DNA of 64,000 nucleotides, taken from positions 1 through 64,000 of the forward strand of contig JAPDRN010000130.1 of NCBI GenBank assembly GCA_030247855.1, read 5' to 3'. Positions 53,699 through 63,912 of the stretch are shown here, piece after piece. Numbering within the stretch: the stretch's first letter is position 1; each line of letters starts with the position of its first letter. The position numbers were made by a program, and so were the translations under genes. The notes below the pieces were generated by a model. It searched no databases, was not told the DNA's origin, and saw only the letters and a program-made list of their open reading frames with translations. Source of the stretch: Knufia peltigerae. Lineage: Eukaryota; Ascomycota; Eurotiomycetes; Chaetothyriales; Trichomeriaceae.

Positions 53699-54156
53699 TA
53701 TAATTTGACTTCCAGACATGATGAGGCTACAGCCTCACTGACTAAAGTGACTCGTGGTAATGAGCTTCAGAGCAAGTTGCTGCTAATGAACATATAAGCA
53801 GGGACGGTTACGAGGCTGCACTAGTCCCAAGTGAGGTTCACCAGGCCTAACGAGGCTCGCCAATCGCGCCATTCCAGCTCTTGCTGCACAGTACAGAGTA
53901 TATGTGACTCAAAAAATAAGGCCCTTTTCCTTGCTGCCATAAGTGTCACTTTCTATAGGCACCACTTCATATACTCTGTACAATACGCAGTACGAGTCAC
54001 GGAGGAGGTAGCCTGTTATACCTGACTCCGAGATCACTGTCCATTTGCCCTTCTTTACGCTTGGCATTGAATTGTCACCCCTGCACCCCTCCCCAGGTTC
54101 GTCCGACTGTGAATGTCCCCAAGTACGGACATGTATGAGTCGACCACTGTAGTCTC
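53699..54156. other. Intergenic region between tandem genes
   Basis: 458 bp before the cysteinyl-tRNA synthetase start. It contains CAGTACGAGTCACGGAGG-type words near 53989 but no recognisable gene. Confidence 0.5.
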
Positions 54157-56742
54157 ATGAACCATTTGAGACGTGCCTTCTGCACCATCACCACCGCCGC
54201 CGCAGTCGCCGCATCCTCCAAGTGTCATCCTCGAGCTCTCAAAATGTCGCAGCCGCCTTGGATCCAGCCCAGCGGCTCGACTCACCAACCTCAATTGAAA
54301 ATCTACAACTCCCTGACCCGATCCAAAGTCCCCTTTGTCCCTCTTCAGCCTGAGCGCATCACCTGGTACGCCTGCGGTCCGACCGTGTACGACGACTCCC
54401 ACCTGGGCCACGCCCGCAACTATGTCACGACCGACATCATCAGACGGATCCTGCGGGACTATTTCCACTTCCAGGTGCGGTTCGTCATGAACATCACCGA
54501 CGTCGACGACAAGATCATACTGAGGGGGAGGCAAAAGCATCTGTACGACGAATACAAGAAGAACCACAGGTATGACGAAACCTCGTCGACGGCTGAGGGG
54601 ACTGGCTCTGATCAAGAGACTAGATACATCGACGACAAAGTCCGGCAGGACGTCCGACAAGCGTGGCATTACTACGTGCAAAAGAACCTGAAACGGATCG
54701 GTCCCAAAACCCTCCTCACGCCCGAGACCTTTGACGGCGTCGTCGAACACTTTTATGGAGACATACTCGCAGGTGGCAGTCTGGAACCTGGCACGAAACC
54801 GGGGGACAAGGAGGCAAAGGTCAAGATGCACATCAACACCGCCCGATCCACCGCCAAAGCCTTGCTGTCGGACCCGAAGATGCTGACGCCACACGAGTTC
54901 TACTCTCGAGTCAACGACCCGATGTGCCTGGTCCTGGATGATCAATTTGGGAAGAGCATCCGAGGAGATGATTACGCTGTATTCACAAAGTTGACAAAGG
55001 AATACGAGAACCGATTTTTCCAGGACATGCATGACCTGAACGTCATGGACCCCGACGACTTGGTGCGAGTGACGGAGCATGGCAAGGAAATCGCCGACTT
55101 TGTCAAGAAGATTGCGGACAACAAGATGGCATATCGAACGACGGATGGCTCAGTTTATTTTGACATCAAAGCTTTCGAGTCTGCAGGATATCCGTATGCG
55201 AGATTGGAGCCTTGGAACAGGAACGACAAAGAGTTACAAGCCGACGGCGAAGGTGCCCTGTCACAGAAGGAGGGTGACTCGAAACGCTCCGAAGCGGATT
55301 TTGCTCTTTGGAAGGCGTCCAAACCTGGAGAACCAAGCTGGGAAAGCGAATGGGGTCCTGGTCGACCCGGATGGCATATTGAATGCTCAGCAATGGCTTC
55401 TGGGAAATTGGGCCAGCAAATGGACATTCATTCTGGTGGTATTGACCTGGCGTTTCCTCATCACGACAATGAACTCGCCCAGAGTGAAGCATTCTGGTCT
55501 GATGGAAATCATCGTCAATGGGTCAACTATTTTCTTCACATGGGCCACCTGTCGATACAGGGCTCCAAAATGTCCAAGTCGCTCAAGAACTTCACAACCA
55601 TTCGAGAAGCCCTTCACGTGCAGAAGGAATGGACCTCGAGAAGTCTGCGAATCATCTTCTTGCTCGGAAACTGGAAAGACGGGATAGAGATCACAGATGA
55701 CATGGTTGTCGAAGGTCGAAATTGGGAAGACAGAGTCGACAACTTTTTCTTGAATGCCATTGAAAACGTGAAAAATGCAAAGGCTAGCAATGGCCAAAGA
55801 ACCATCATGGCAAGTGCACTTCTTGACGCAGAAGAGAAGGTCCGCGCTGCACTACTCGACTCCTTCAACACCCCACTGGCGATGAGCACACTGTCTGCTC
55901 TGATCAATGCCTACAACAGCGCCAAAAAGTCCGACCTGACGGCAGATGACCACCGAAATACAGGCCTTTTCGTCACGAGGATGGTAAACATTTTCGGTTT
56001 GAACGGCAACGAGCCTGCGAATACAGACACCATTGGATGGAAAGGCATTGATATTCCCGACCTGGCCAAGGAATATGTCTACCCGCTGGCGAAGATGAGA
56101 GATGAATTACGACAGGCCGCGATAGCCAAGGCCATCACGGCAGAAAAGGTGCAGGAAATCGTTTCAACATCGCCGGGACTCGAAGAGCCGCCTCCTAGCG
56201 GGAGACCGCGGCCATCGTACGCGCGGGCGTTGAGCGAGTTCAGTAGAAGCGCTCTTGAAGTGACAGGCCCGGCCGAAAGCAAAGATTTGAACAAACAAAT
56301 CCTGGCCTTGTGTGATCGTGTCCGAGACGTCGATCTCTGGCAACTCGACATTTACCTGGAAGATCGCGAGAATGCACCTTCACTGGTCCGTCCCGTCACC
56401 GAGGGATTAAAGGCCGCCAGGCGCGAGCGGGAAGACAAGGCCCGAGCCAAAGAAGAAGCCAAGAAGAAACGCGAACAGGAGGCCCAGGAGAAGTTGCAAA
56501 AGGGGAAACTTGCGCCGTCGGAGATGTTCAAGCCACCACATTCGGAAGAGTATTCGGCTTGGGATCCGGATGGCGTGCCGACGGCGGCCAAGGATGGAAG
56601 TGCTCTATCTGCCAACCGTGTCAAAAAGTTGAAGAAGGAATGGGACGCTCAGAGAAAGGCACATGAAAAGTATTTGGCCGTCACGCAGCAGCAGCAAAAC
56701 GGGTCGACGGGGGCCGCCGGTCAGCAGCAACAACAGTCTTAG
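54157..56742 (+). CDS. CRS1: Cysteinyl-tRNA synthetase, potentially dual-targeted
   Basis: Intronless, 861 aa. A class I synthetase that charges tRNA-Cys. Zinc-site Cys73 lies in YACGPTVYDDSHLGH, which carries the HIGH-like motif (HLGH, 82-85). MNITDVDDKII, GRPGWHIECSAMA and HHDNELAQSEA form the cysteine pocket, and KMSKS is at 471-475. A charged C-terminal extension (about 760-861), rich in Lys/Glu and ending in Gln runs, is typical of eukaryotic enzymes. The first 29 residues (MNHLRRAFCTITTAAAV) have Arg and Ala, with no acidic residue, fitting a mitochondrial presequence. A second ATG at codon 30 (54244, MSQPPW) would give the cytosolic form, so leaky scanning or alternative transcription starts could supply both compartments. 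Confidence 0.96.
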   Translation: MNHLRRAFCTITTAAAVAASSKCHPRALKMSQPPWIQPSGSTHQPQLKIYNSLTRSKVPFVPLQPERITWYACGPTVYDDSHLGHARNYVTTDIIRRILRDYFHFQVRFVMNITDVDDKIILRGRQKHLYDEYKKNHRYDETSSTAEGTGSDQETRYIDDKVRQDVRQAWHYYVQKNLKRIGPKTLLTPETFDGVVEHFYGDILAGGSLEPGTKPGDKEAKVKMHINTARSTAKALLSDPKMLTPHEFYSRVNDPMCLVLDDQFGKSIRGDDYAVFTKLTKEYENRFFQDMHDLNVMDPDDLVRVTEHGKEIADFVKKIADNKMAYRTTDGSVYFDIKAFESAGYPYARLEPWNRNDKELQADGEGALSQKEGDSKRSEADFALWKASKPGEPSWESEWGPGRPGWHIECSAMASGKLGQQMDIHSGGIDLAFPHHDNELAQSEAFWSDGNHRQWVNYFLHMGHLSIQGSKMSKSLKNFTTIREALHVQKEWTSRSLRIIFLLGNWKDGIEITDDMVVEGRNWEDRVDNFFLNAIENVKNAKASNGQRTIMASALLDAEEKVRAALLDSFNTPLAMSTLSALINAYNSAKKSDLTADDHRNTGLFVTRMVNIFGLNGNEPANTDTIGWKGIDIPDLAKEYVYPLAKMRDELRQAAIAKAITAEKVQEIVSTSPGLEEPPPSGRPRPSYARALSEFSRSALEVTGPAESKDLNKQILALCDRVRDVDLWQLDIYLEDRENAPSLVRPVTEGLKAARREREDKARAKEEAKKKREQEAQEKLQKGKLAPSEMFKPPHSEEYSAWDPDGVPTAAKDGSALSANRVKKLKKEWDAQRKAHEKYLAVTQQQQNGSTGAAGQQQQQS

Positions 56743-56930
56743 TTGGCTTTGATTTGTTCTGCCCTACTCTGCTGCTGGGAGTTTATTACTCCCGAGGAAC
56801 TATATTATGTGTATTAAGACAGATACCCAATAACTTGAAAAAAAAGGTTCCCCATGGTTCGCCCCCCTTAACGAAAAGAAAAGGCAAAAAAGGGTTCTCT
56901 CATTTGTGGCTTTTTGATCACATGAATCAC

Positions 56931-58106
56931 TCATATCATCCCTTCAGCTTTCAATCCTTGATACAATGCCATGGCGGCCAAAGTCTTGCCGTCCCTCGCT
57001 GCTACCTTCCAAACTTCGGAAAGGGGGACGACTTTTAAAGTGATTTTTTCTCCCTGGTCACGCAACCCGGTAAGTTTACCTCGTAATGATTCGATCTCAT
57101 CACGTGGCATACTTCGTCGAGCTAGGAATATTGGGATGAACTCGTCGCAGGCCCCCGGGGAAGGGTAGATTGCCTCTTGAAGGTGATTGTTGTCGTTGTC
57201 ACTTTCTTCGGAGTAGTCTCTTTGCTGGCCGTTTGTGGTGGTTTTGCCTTTGCATTTGCCTGTGGTGTAGTTTGTGCTGGGGTTGTTATTGTTGCTAGAA
57301 ATGGCAAGTTGAGTCATGTCCACAAGATCGTCCGTTGAGATTCCGAGACCGGTTTCCTCCACGATCTCTTTGGCAGCTGCACCTGAAAAGGTACCGGAAT
57401 CATCGATCATACCGGCAGGAAGTTCAATGAAAGACAAACTCCCTATGGCTATGCGTGGTTGAATGGTCAAAATTACGTATTCTTCTGTCGAAAGTCTCGT
57501 TCCACCAGAATGAGCACCACTGTTCTTCTCCCCGGCAGCGGCGTCGTCGTTGTTTGAGGAGGTGTCGTCCGTGTCGGTCGGTGTCAGAATGATCAACATC
57601 GCCACCGACCCTCCACGCATGAAAACCGACCCGGGGAGATGTTGATCCAAATCATTCGTGATGGTCGCTTGGAGTTTGAGAAATCCCAGACGACGTCGAG
57701 ACGAGAAGAAATCTGCAGACTGAACCTCGATTGACCTCAAAACATAAGGGTGATCCTTGAAGGGGTGGTTTGGGTTTCTCGTCTGCGAGGACAAGGAGAC
57801 GTTGAGAGTCCTGAGCCAGATTTTAAAGGCGGGAAATTGGAGGATTTGGTCGGCGTCGAGACACCGCGGGAATCTGACCCGGACTTCTGGGTCGGTGCAA
57901 GGGAGTACGAATGAAGGCAAGTTCAAATCTGCTGTGCTCGAAGACATGGCCGTGGCTTTGCCAGTTCGAGTTCGGATGTGAGTGGTTGTTTGAGTATGAG
58001 TATGATTATGATGAATGTACCTGTATCGGAACGATACACTGTTCTGGATATTGTTGGATACTCGTGGACAACAGAGGCGTGAGAACATTTGTGATGTACT
58101 AAGCAT
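56931..58106 (-). CDS. Nudix hydrolase (NUDX14/ADP-sugar pyrophosphatase-like)
   Basis: Intronless, 391 aa from the first ATG. The Nudix segment is ELPAGMIDDSGTFSGAAAKE followed by IVEETGL. The canonical first Glu is replaced by Gly and Arg by Lys, as in the NUDT14/NUDX14 branch, while the metal-binding VEE remains. An upstream beta domain (VLRSIEVQSADFFSSRRRLGF) and a downstream GACDEFIPIFLARR segment match that branch, which hydrolyses ADP- or UDP-sugars. Residues about 215-250 are an Asn/Thr/Lys-rich low-complexity insert. The first 50 residues are Arg/His/Tyr-rich and may be a mitochondrial presequence; an internal start at 57947 (MSSSTADLN) would give a 338-aa cytosolic protein. It is divergent from POP8. 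Confidence 0.88.
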   Translation of the reverse strand: MLSTSQMFSRLCCPRVSNNIQNSVSFRYRYIHHNHTHTQTTTHIRTRTGKATAMSSSTADLNLPSFVLPCTDPEVRVRFPRCLDADQILQFPAFKIWLRTLNVSLSSQTRNPNHPFKDHPYVLRSIEVQSADFFSSRRRLGFLKLQATITNDLDQHLPGSVFMRGGSVAMLIILTPTDTDDTSSNNDDAAAGEKNSGAHSGGTRLSTEEYVILTIQPRIAIGSLSFIELPAGMIDDSGTFSGAAAKEIVEETGLGISTDDLVDMTQLAISSNNNNPSTNYTTGKCKGKTTTNGQQRDYSEESDNDNNHLQEAIYPSPGACDEFIPIFLARRSMPRDEIESLRGKLTGLRDQGEKITLKVVPLSEVWKVAARDGKTLAAMALYQGLKAEGMI

Positions 58107-58419
58107 AAAGTAACCAGATGATTTGAGGGGCCGTCGAGACCTTGTATATACGGGAGTATATCAAGGTGTTGTTGTCTATGAGGCTGATGATGTGATGTGC
58201 ATGGTGGATGATGTGGGGATTTGTGACTTATTTTGGACGTTAGTCCACATCACATTATTTTCTTGATCTTAAAGTATGCTCCGTACTCGTACTCGTACTT
58301 CCGTAACCACATCGTTGATAAGTATCTTCTCTCTGGCTCAAGAAATAGAACTTTGTGTAAGGTGATCCCCATCATCTGCACTGTTTTGCCCAAGTCAAGT
58401 CGAGTCGAAAACGAAAAAA
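58107..58419. promoter_or_regulatory. Divergent promoter region, Nudix gene / POP8
   Basis: 313 bp between opposite start codons. It contains a GCTCCGTACTCGTACTCGTAC stretch (58278-58298), one of the CCGTAC-type words repeated through the window. Both core promoters must lie here. Confidence 0.45.
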
Positions 58420-58836
58420 ATGACAAACGATAACAACAACAACAAACTTGGTCCAAGAGAACCTCTCACCACCATCACCCTACGAAACCCACCATATTCA
58501 TACCTCCATCTCTCGGTCAGGTCTTTGTCCTTGTCCTCGTCACAGTCTTTGGTGTCTGTACAAAATCTAGACGAGATCTCGACACGGTCATACCTGACCT
58601 CTGCATTGCAACAATATCTAGGGTCGACTGGTACAGCCATCCCCATTGACATTTTAAAGACCGAAGGTCCCAACGTTTGGGTTCGAGTCCCCAGGGATGA
58701 CGAGCCTGGTGTCGTCGGTGCATTGTCTCAGTGGACCGGGGGAGGATTCAACTTGCGAATCGAAGGTAGAGGAAGTTGGTTAGGTGGTGTTGTAGGGAGA
58801 AGACAAGATCCCAAATTGTGGACTCTTGAAAGATGA
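58420..58836 (+). CDS. POP8: Ribonuclease P/MRP subunit Pop8
   Basis: Intronless, 138 aa. A small protein of the RNase P and RNase MRP ribonucleoproteins, which trim tRNA 5' ends and cut pre-rRNA. The central part SYLTSALQQYLGSTGTAIPI followed by DILKTEGPNVWVRVPRDD matches the Pop8 family, as does GRGSWLGGVVG near the end. An Asn-rich start and a Ser-rich loop (about 33-45) are additions. The start ATG follows a run of seven A, a favourable fungal context. Length is typical (yeast Pop8 has 133 aa). Confidence 0.85.
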   Translation: MTNDNNNNKLGPREPLTTITLRNPPYSYLHLSVRSLSLSSSQSLVSVQNLDEISTRSYLTSALQQYLGSTGTAIPIDILKTEGPNVWVRVPRDDEPGVVGALSQWTGGGFNLRIEGRGSWLGGVVGRRQDPKLWTLER

Positions 58837-59132
58837 ATCGACGGATCAATGGTCATTAAACTATGGCTAAAACACACTTGATTCATCCTACACAAACAAT
58901 CCGAACAACAAAGGACGACACAAAGAAACCCAAGGCTGCAAAATCACCATCAAACTAGATGAGCGCCACTTGTTTATCCCGACATGTCCTCCCTCCGAAA
59001 CGCCTTACAGAAAGGCAAAAAGTTACGACTAACATTGGGACACCAACTAACAAATTCCAAAGTCAAGCCTTTGACCTCGGATTTTGGTAATGTTCATCAC
59101 CTCCCAAGCAAATCGATCAATCAGTCAACCAA

Positions 59133-59619
59133 TCAACCGGTGAACGCCAATTCAGAATCGCTGTCGCTGTCGAAATCCAGCAATTTTTCCTTTTCAAGTT
59201 TCTCCTCCTCGGTCGTCAACATGTTTTTTTCTCGTTGCGGGTTTTGTGGTTTCGACCGCGATCGCAAATGAAAGATTCTGGACAATGAGAATGTACTGGT
59301 TGTGTCGCCTCTCTTGCCTGTTAGGACGATGCAGGTCAGCCGACACGTGTTCTCCTCGACGACACTTGCAAGGGTTTGGCCCACCCGGGTTTTGCAGGCT
59401 CGACTGAGAGTGTGTGTGGAGGAGAAAGGGACAAGGGCGGGTCCGGAGCTCCTTACCGTCTTGTTGAAGATAAGCCCTTCGAACTTGTTTGATGTGTTGG
59501 AGTTGAAGTTTTTGTTGGTGTTTCTTGGCCTCCTTTTCTCGTTCGAGGTACGCGGCCCGATGTTTCTTGTAGGCTTGGACTTCTGGGTCGTGTTGGACCG
59601 AGAAACCGGACACGGACAT
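59133..59619 (-). CDS. Small charged hypothetical protein, two exons
   Basis: Exons 59619-59457 and 59317-59133 with donor GTAAGG, branch CTGAC and acceptor CTAACAG, phase-consistent, predicted 115 aa. The first exon is a strongly charged helix (EVQAYKKHRAAYLEREKEAK then KKHQQKLQLQHIKQV). The second has a basic middle and an acidic end (TTEEEKLEKEKLLDFDSDSD). No domain is recognised and no signal or membrane segment is seen. The polar, lysine-rich coiled-coil character suggests a nuclear or nucleolar protein, but this is a guess. The splice sites and sharp switch from charged coding sequence to unrelated intron sequence support the model. Confidence 0.6.
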
Positions 59620-61447
59620 AGTGGTGAGAATGAAAAAAAAACTCGACTTGACAAAAAAGGAGAGCAAAAAGTCGTGGGGTGCGAGGATTTCTAGATCAGG
59701 ACCTAGAGAGTCCAGAATTCACTCTCGAGCACAAACAACAAAATAAATGTACGGGCGATGATGATGAGAAAAGAGAGAAGAAAACGACAAGCTCACAGTG
59801 TGTGAGACCTGAATCCTCTTTATATGTCTTTCATTTGACAAGGACTCCCCAACTCTGCACGCAATACACATACTGGTCAGGTACCTCGTTCCATACATCC
59901 CCGTGGATTTTGGTGAACCGCTTGCACCATCTTTGTCGGAGAAACCGATTCATCATCATTATCATCGCCCTACATGGCCCGATACCAAAAAGTCCATGTT
60001 TCGCCGAACAAGCAACAGCCTGGTCGAACGACGCAGATCAGGTGAAAAGGCATCGGGCCAAGTGTGACCGTACTTTGTCAAAACGGACCCGTCAGAAATA
60101 CCTTTACACAAGGGGCCGTACATCTATGACTGCTTACACGTGCGCATTAATTTGTTTGTACCAATAGAAATGGCATGAATAAAAAAGACTACGCCGTGTT
60201 TTGGGGACTTGGAACCGATTTCGTATGCGTGATCGTATTTCTATCTTCTATCTCAAACATGGGAATGCTGATTCCGACCATCCGTCCATACCAAGCGCGC
60301 TACCACATGCGCGCTGGAGAAAAAAAAGACACAGTGATTGCCTTTTTCCCAGACGAGGAAACTCGGTTCCTTGCACACAAAAGGAAAAATTTGTTCTTTC
60401 GTTCCTTATTCCTAAATTCTTAATCCTTCATACAGCGTAAACTCGTATTCGACCGGGGGTGATAAGTGTAATGTCTAAAACAGGAGGGAGAGGCTGAGAA
60501 GTGTGTGTAAAAGGAAAAAGCAGACAAGTTCATCAGATTGCCGCTCTCCGCCTCGGTACATGTGGAAGTGGAGCCACCCTAACATGCCCAATTTTAATTC
60601 TTCGGTAGATAACATCGTGCGGTCAATGATGATAAGGAGAGTCGTAAAGGTAAGGGAGGTTATTTTCGTGGGACTGGACGGATATCGTGCAAGTGTGCTC
60701 GATTTGTAGTTCGTTACCTCATCATAGGAGTTTCGGAATGTGTAAAGTGGGACCGACCATAGTGTCTGTGTTTTTCGCAATACGGTTCGGTTTCCTGTAG
60801 TGGCTTGGGCTTCATGCCTTGTCACTAAGACAAGACAAAGCGAGCCGCCGCCCGAGAGCACATGCTTGAGCGCTCGATGTCTTCTTGAGCCCCGCTGTTG
60901 GACATATCAAACATGACCCTTTGCTCTGCCGTGCAGACGAGTGCTTGAAAATCGGAGGTTGACATCTAGAAAATAAACGGCGGCGATGTTTCTGTCCACA
61001 TTGTCGAGGTCTGGTCCCACTAAGAAGAACCCCTCCAGGGTTTGAACGTGGCAGCCTCATTGATATAACATGAGCACAACCCCAGGAGAACGCCGAGGGT
61101 GAGTTGGTGGCTCGAAGGGGTAACGATAGAGTGGTGGAGGGCAGACGACAGGCCGGTAAAATGGTCTAGGTGCGGCGCTGAATGCCTTGGCCAATCGATG
61201 GTAGAGCACCGTGGCTATCAGACAAAAACACGATGCTCAAGTCTCAAGTCTCGTCCACTGGCCGCAGCCTGGCTCGAGAGGCGTGGGTGGTGTCACTTTG
61301 CCCGTCCGTTTATATGGTTCATGCGGTGTTCCCTCGAAAATGCGCCGAAAGGAGTGGATAATGTCACATCTTGAGTAATCCAGGCTCTTGAGATCTTGAC
61401 CGTACGATCAAGTCGCGATGCGATGCGATGTTTAATCCCACATTTCT
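59620..61447. other. Intergenic region, 1.8 kb
   Basis: No gene recognised. Open frames of up to 162 codons (59679-60167) lack a start context, splice sites or known motifs. The stretch 60175-60440 is A-rich. A weak tRNA-like T-arm (GTTCAAACC on the minus strand near 61045) was checked and not accepted. Confidence 0.5.
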
Positions 61448-61711
61448 TCAAGCGTGCGTGGTTGTGGTGACAGTTGTCTCGTGCGAAGGATAATAGGCTG
61501 GCTGTCTTCCACCGAAGAGTTGGGCATAGTTTCTCGACCGAACTTGCCTCATATAATGTTCTTGTTCATTCGTAAAGGGTAATATCCCTTCTCCTGAACT
61601 GGAGCCGGCTCGCCTTCGATCCACCACTTGATGAAGTGCGGCGCCTGCCGCGACAACGAGGCCGGCAATCAGGATACAGATGAGGATGACAAGGCCGTCA
61701 GATAAACCCAT
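61448..61711 (-). CDS. Small single-pass membrane protein, 87 aa
   Basis: Starts at the only in-frame ATG (MGLSDG). One strong membrane helix occupies residues 5-30 (GLVILICILIAGLVVAAGAA), followed by an Arg-rich stop-transfer segment (VVDRRR). A polar tail follows with FTNEQEHYMRQVRSRNYAQL, a motif resembling small uncharacterised fungal membrane proteins whose tails read EQxxYMRxVRxRN. Function is unknown; ER or plasma-membrane location is inference. No intron is needed. Upstream in-frame sequence has no ATG. Confidence 0.65.
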   Translation of the reverse strand: MGLSDGLVILICILIAGLVVAAGAALHQVVDRRRAGSSSGEGILPFTNEQEHYMRQVRSRNYAQLFGGRQPAYYPSHETTVTTTTHA

Positions 61712-63912
61712 GGTGACGATCAAAGCGCAACTGAGGCGTTCAAGACTTGTCGTCGGCGAATTTTTATCTGGCAAGGATGGCCTGTGACAGGACAGGATAG
61801 GATTGGGGGGGGGGAGGACTGCAGTTGGGAAAGGGTTTTGAAGAAGGACGAAGGAATAGAGGGAGGGGGCGGGCTGAGATAGAAAAGCTGGCTGATCGCG
61901 ACACGTACTTTATTCCAGCCGCAGGTGAGAAATAATAAGCCTGGATGGTGTCCGGTGGGAGGGTGTGCCTTGTCGTGTGTCCGGCAGGGACAGGCTTGAT
62001 CTTGGACTCACTTGACTCGAGTCGGGAACGTGGTGAACTCTGAAGAGTTGGATTACTGGGGCTTCCACACACTTCTTACGAATCCCCCATGTTGACTGAC
62101 CTGACATGCATCAAGGTGGTTGGATGGTCTGGATTTTGCGTGCGAGAATTTTCTTGGTGTCGTGTTCATGGCGAATCGAGTTTGAGCCCTTGCAACGCCA
62201 TGACACGGCATTAGCGAGAAACTGGGCCAATAACAAACCACACGGCCGGGGCCACTGCGTCGTCAGCTGCAAGCACCGCCCCCCGAATGCACCTTGGGGC
62301 ACTTAGGACACTTAGGGCTTGGTGCCTCGGATGCCCATTGCTTGGTGCCGCGGGGGGCTTAACAGTAGGGGGCCTCTAGGGGCTTTTGGGGGTTGCCGTT
62401 TGTTGATGCCTTTGTCTCACATTATCCTCCTTGTGCACAAATGTATGGAGTACATCCCTACATACAGTACTGTATAACAGGGAGTATGGATACGAGTACG
62501 GAGTACGGAGTACATTAGGTACCTACTCCGTACACACAGTACTTATCCATACTGGTCCTAGGTACCTATTTAATGCCTACAACACCTAAAATAGGTACCC
62601 TTAGCACAGTGCATGACGACTTTGCGTGCGAGTCTCGCATGCCGACCTCCCGAAATCGAATTTAGTTAGCATTATTATTATTGCACCTCGAAGCACAGTT
62701 CATCGCGTCCCCAATCGTTTGTTTCTATAAAAATCCTCGAGCCGAAATTTCACAATCTGATAAGCCCTACGCTTATTGGGCACCATGATGAAACTTGCCA
62801 GCCTTGCCGAAACTTCTTCGGATCCTTCCGGTTGCATGTCCATTATGCATATCCTTGAGAGCGTCGTCAACATACTCGTACGAGTACTCCGTATAAGATG
62901 ATCGTCAGGGACAGGGTTGACCTGCAGGGGACCACTATGGAAATACCTGAGGGTTCACCTGCAACACACTGGCAACACTTCTTGTCTGATCGTTTACAGC
63001 ATTGCCTTTTTTACTGTATGTAGATATCGAAATCAGCATCTGTCAAGCTGGCCTAGTTCTGTTGACACGCTACACAAATAGCAAGAATATGGCAATTGTT
63101 CCGTCCCGGTGATTGTCTTACACGAGCCACCTGGGATGTGCGGGATCATACCACTTGAACGTCGTCAATGTCTTTAAATAGCCCAAGCATACAACTAATG
63201 TTCTTGCTGCACTCGCTCCAGACTGACGCACTTACGATATAATTTATCATGATGTGTGCTATATGAGATCGAATGCATCCTCAAAGTCTTGGTGATCTCG
63301 GGAAAGCGCGTCACCCGAGCCGGTCGCAGCCTCTTCGTTTGATTGTGTACAGAGATGGACACAAATGATATTTGTATGCTCTCCGATCAACAATCATTTT
63401 TGTCAGGTGAAAAAGGCCCCAAGAGAATTGTGCAACTGTCGCTTCTCATGGACCTGGAGCGAGTCAATCTCCAGTTCTCATGACAGCCACTCGATCGGGG
63501 CAAAGTCCTTCCCATCAATCTCGAGAACCTAGGCCCCCAATGTCCAAAATGTACGCTCACAACCCCCGGTAAGAAAGGCGCTGGCAGTAAGAAGGCCTTT
63601 GAAGCTGGCCGCAGTATCATAAAGCGGGCGTTGGCACAATTGATTTTTGATACGAGTACTGTTAGCTGTTTGCCCATCAAAAGTTCTTTGCCCCGAAGGC
63701 ATATACCAGGAGATGCGGATTGTCGCTACTTCACCTCTACATGACTGAATACCGCAAACACCCCCAGCTTTGTCGGTGGCTTAAGCGCAAAACGCCTGGA
63801 ACCCAACGCACGCTGACTATCTACCCTCTTTCTACGACACTCTTAAAGCCAATCCAGTCGACTGCTACATTCTTGAACATCACACATTGATTTCCGATAG
63901 CAGTGGAACAGA
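61712..63912. other. Non-coding region, 2.2 kb, with motif clusters
   Basis: No gene is supported. Notable are a run of ten G at 61805-61814, a G-rich stretch at 62352-62392, and a dense cluster of GTAC words at 62455-62600, including TACGGAGTACGGAGTAC (62498-62513) and TACTCCGTAC (62524-62533), with another copy at 62885-62893. The final 150 bp are pyrimidine-rich and probably a promoter for the gene start at 63913. Confidence 0.55.
62352..62392 (+). other. Potential G-quadruplex-forming run
   Basis: Four G runs of six, five, four and five bases separated by loops of 10, 6 and 5 nt on the plus strand. The pattern allows a four-tetrad quadruplex if long loops are tolerated. It lies in gene-free DNA. 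Confidence 0.5.

Noticed and set aside
54055..55080. 341-codon minus-strand frame
   Set aside because: Antisense to the N-terminal catalytic part of cysteinyl-tRNA synthetase; no independent features.
59679..60167. 162-codon plus-strand frame
   Set aside because: Composition is unlike coding sequence here, there is no motif, and it lies upstream of a gene on the other strand.
60990..61080. Possible tRNA on the minus strand (GTTCAAACC T-loop)
   Set aside because: One of five T-stem pairs fails and no matching acceptor stem or anticodon arm was found at the right distance.
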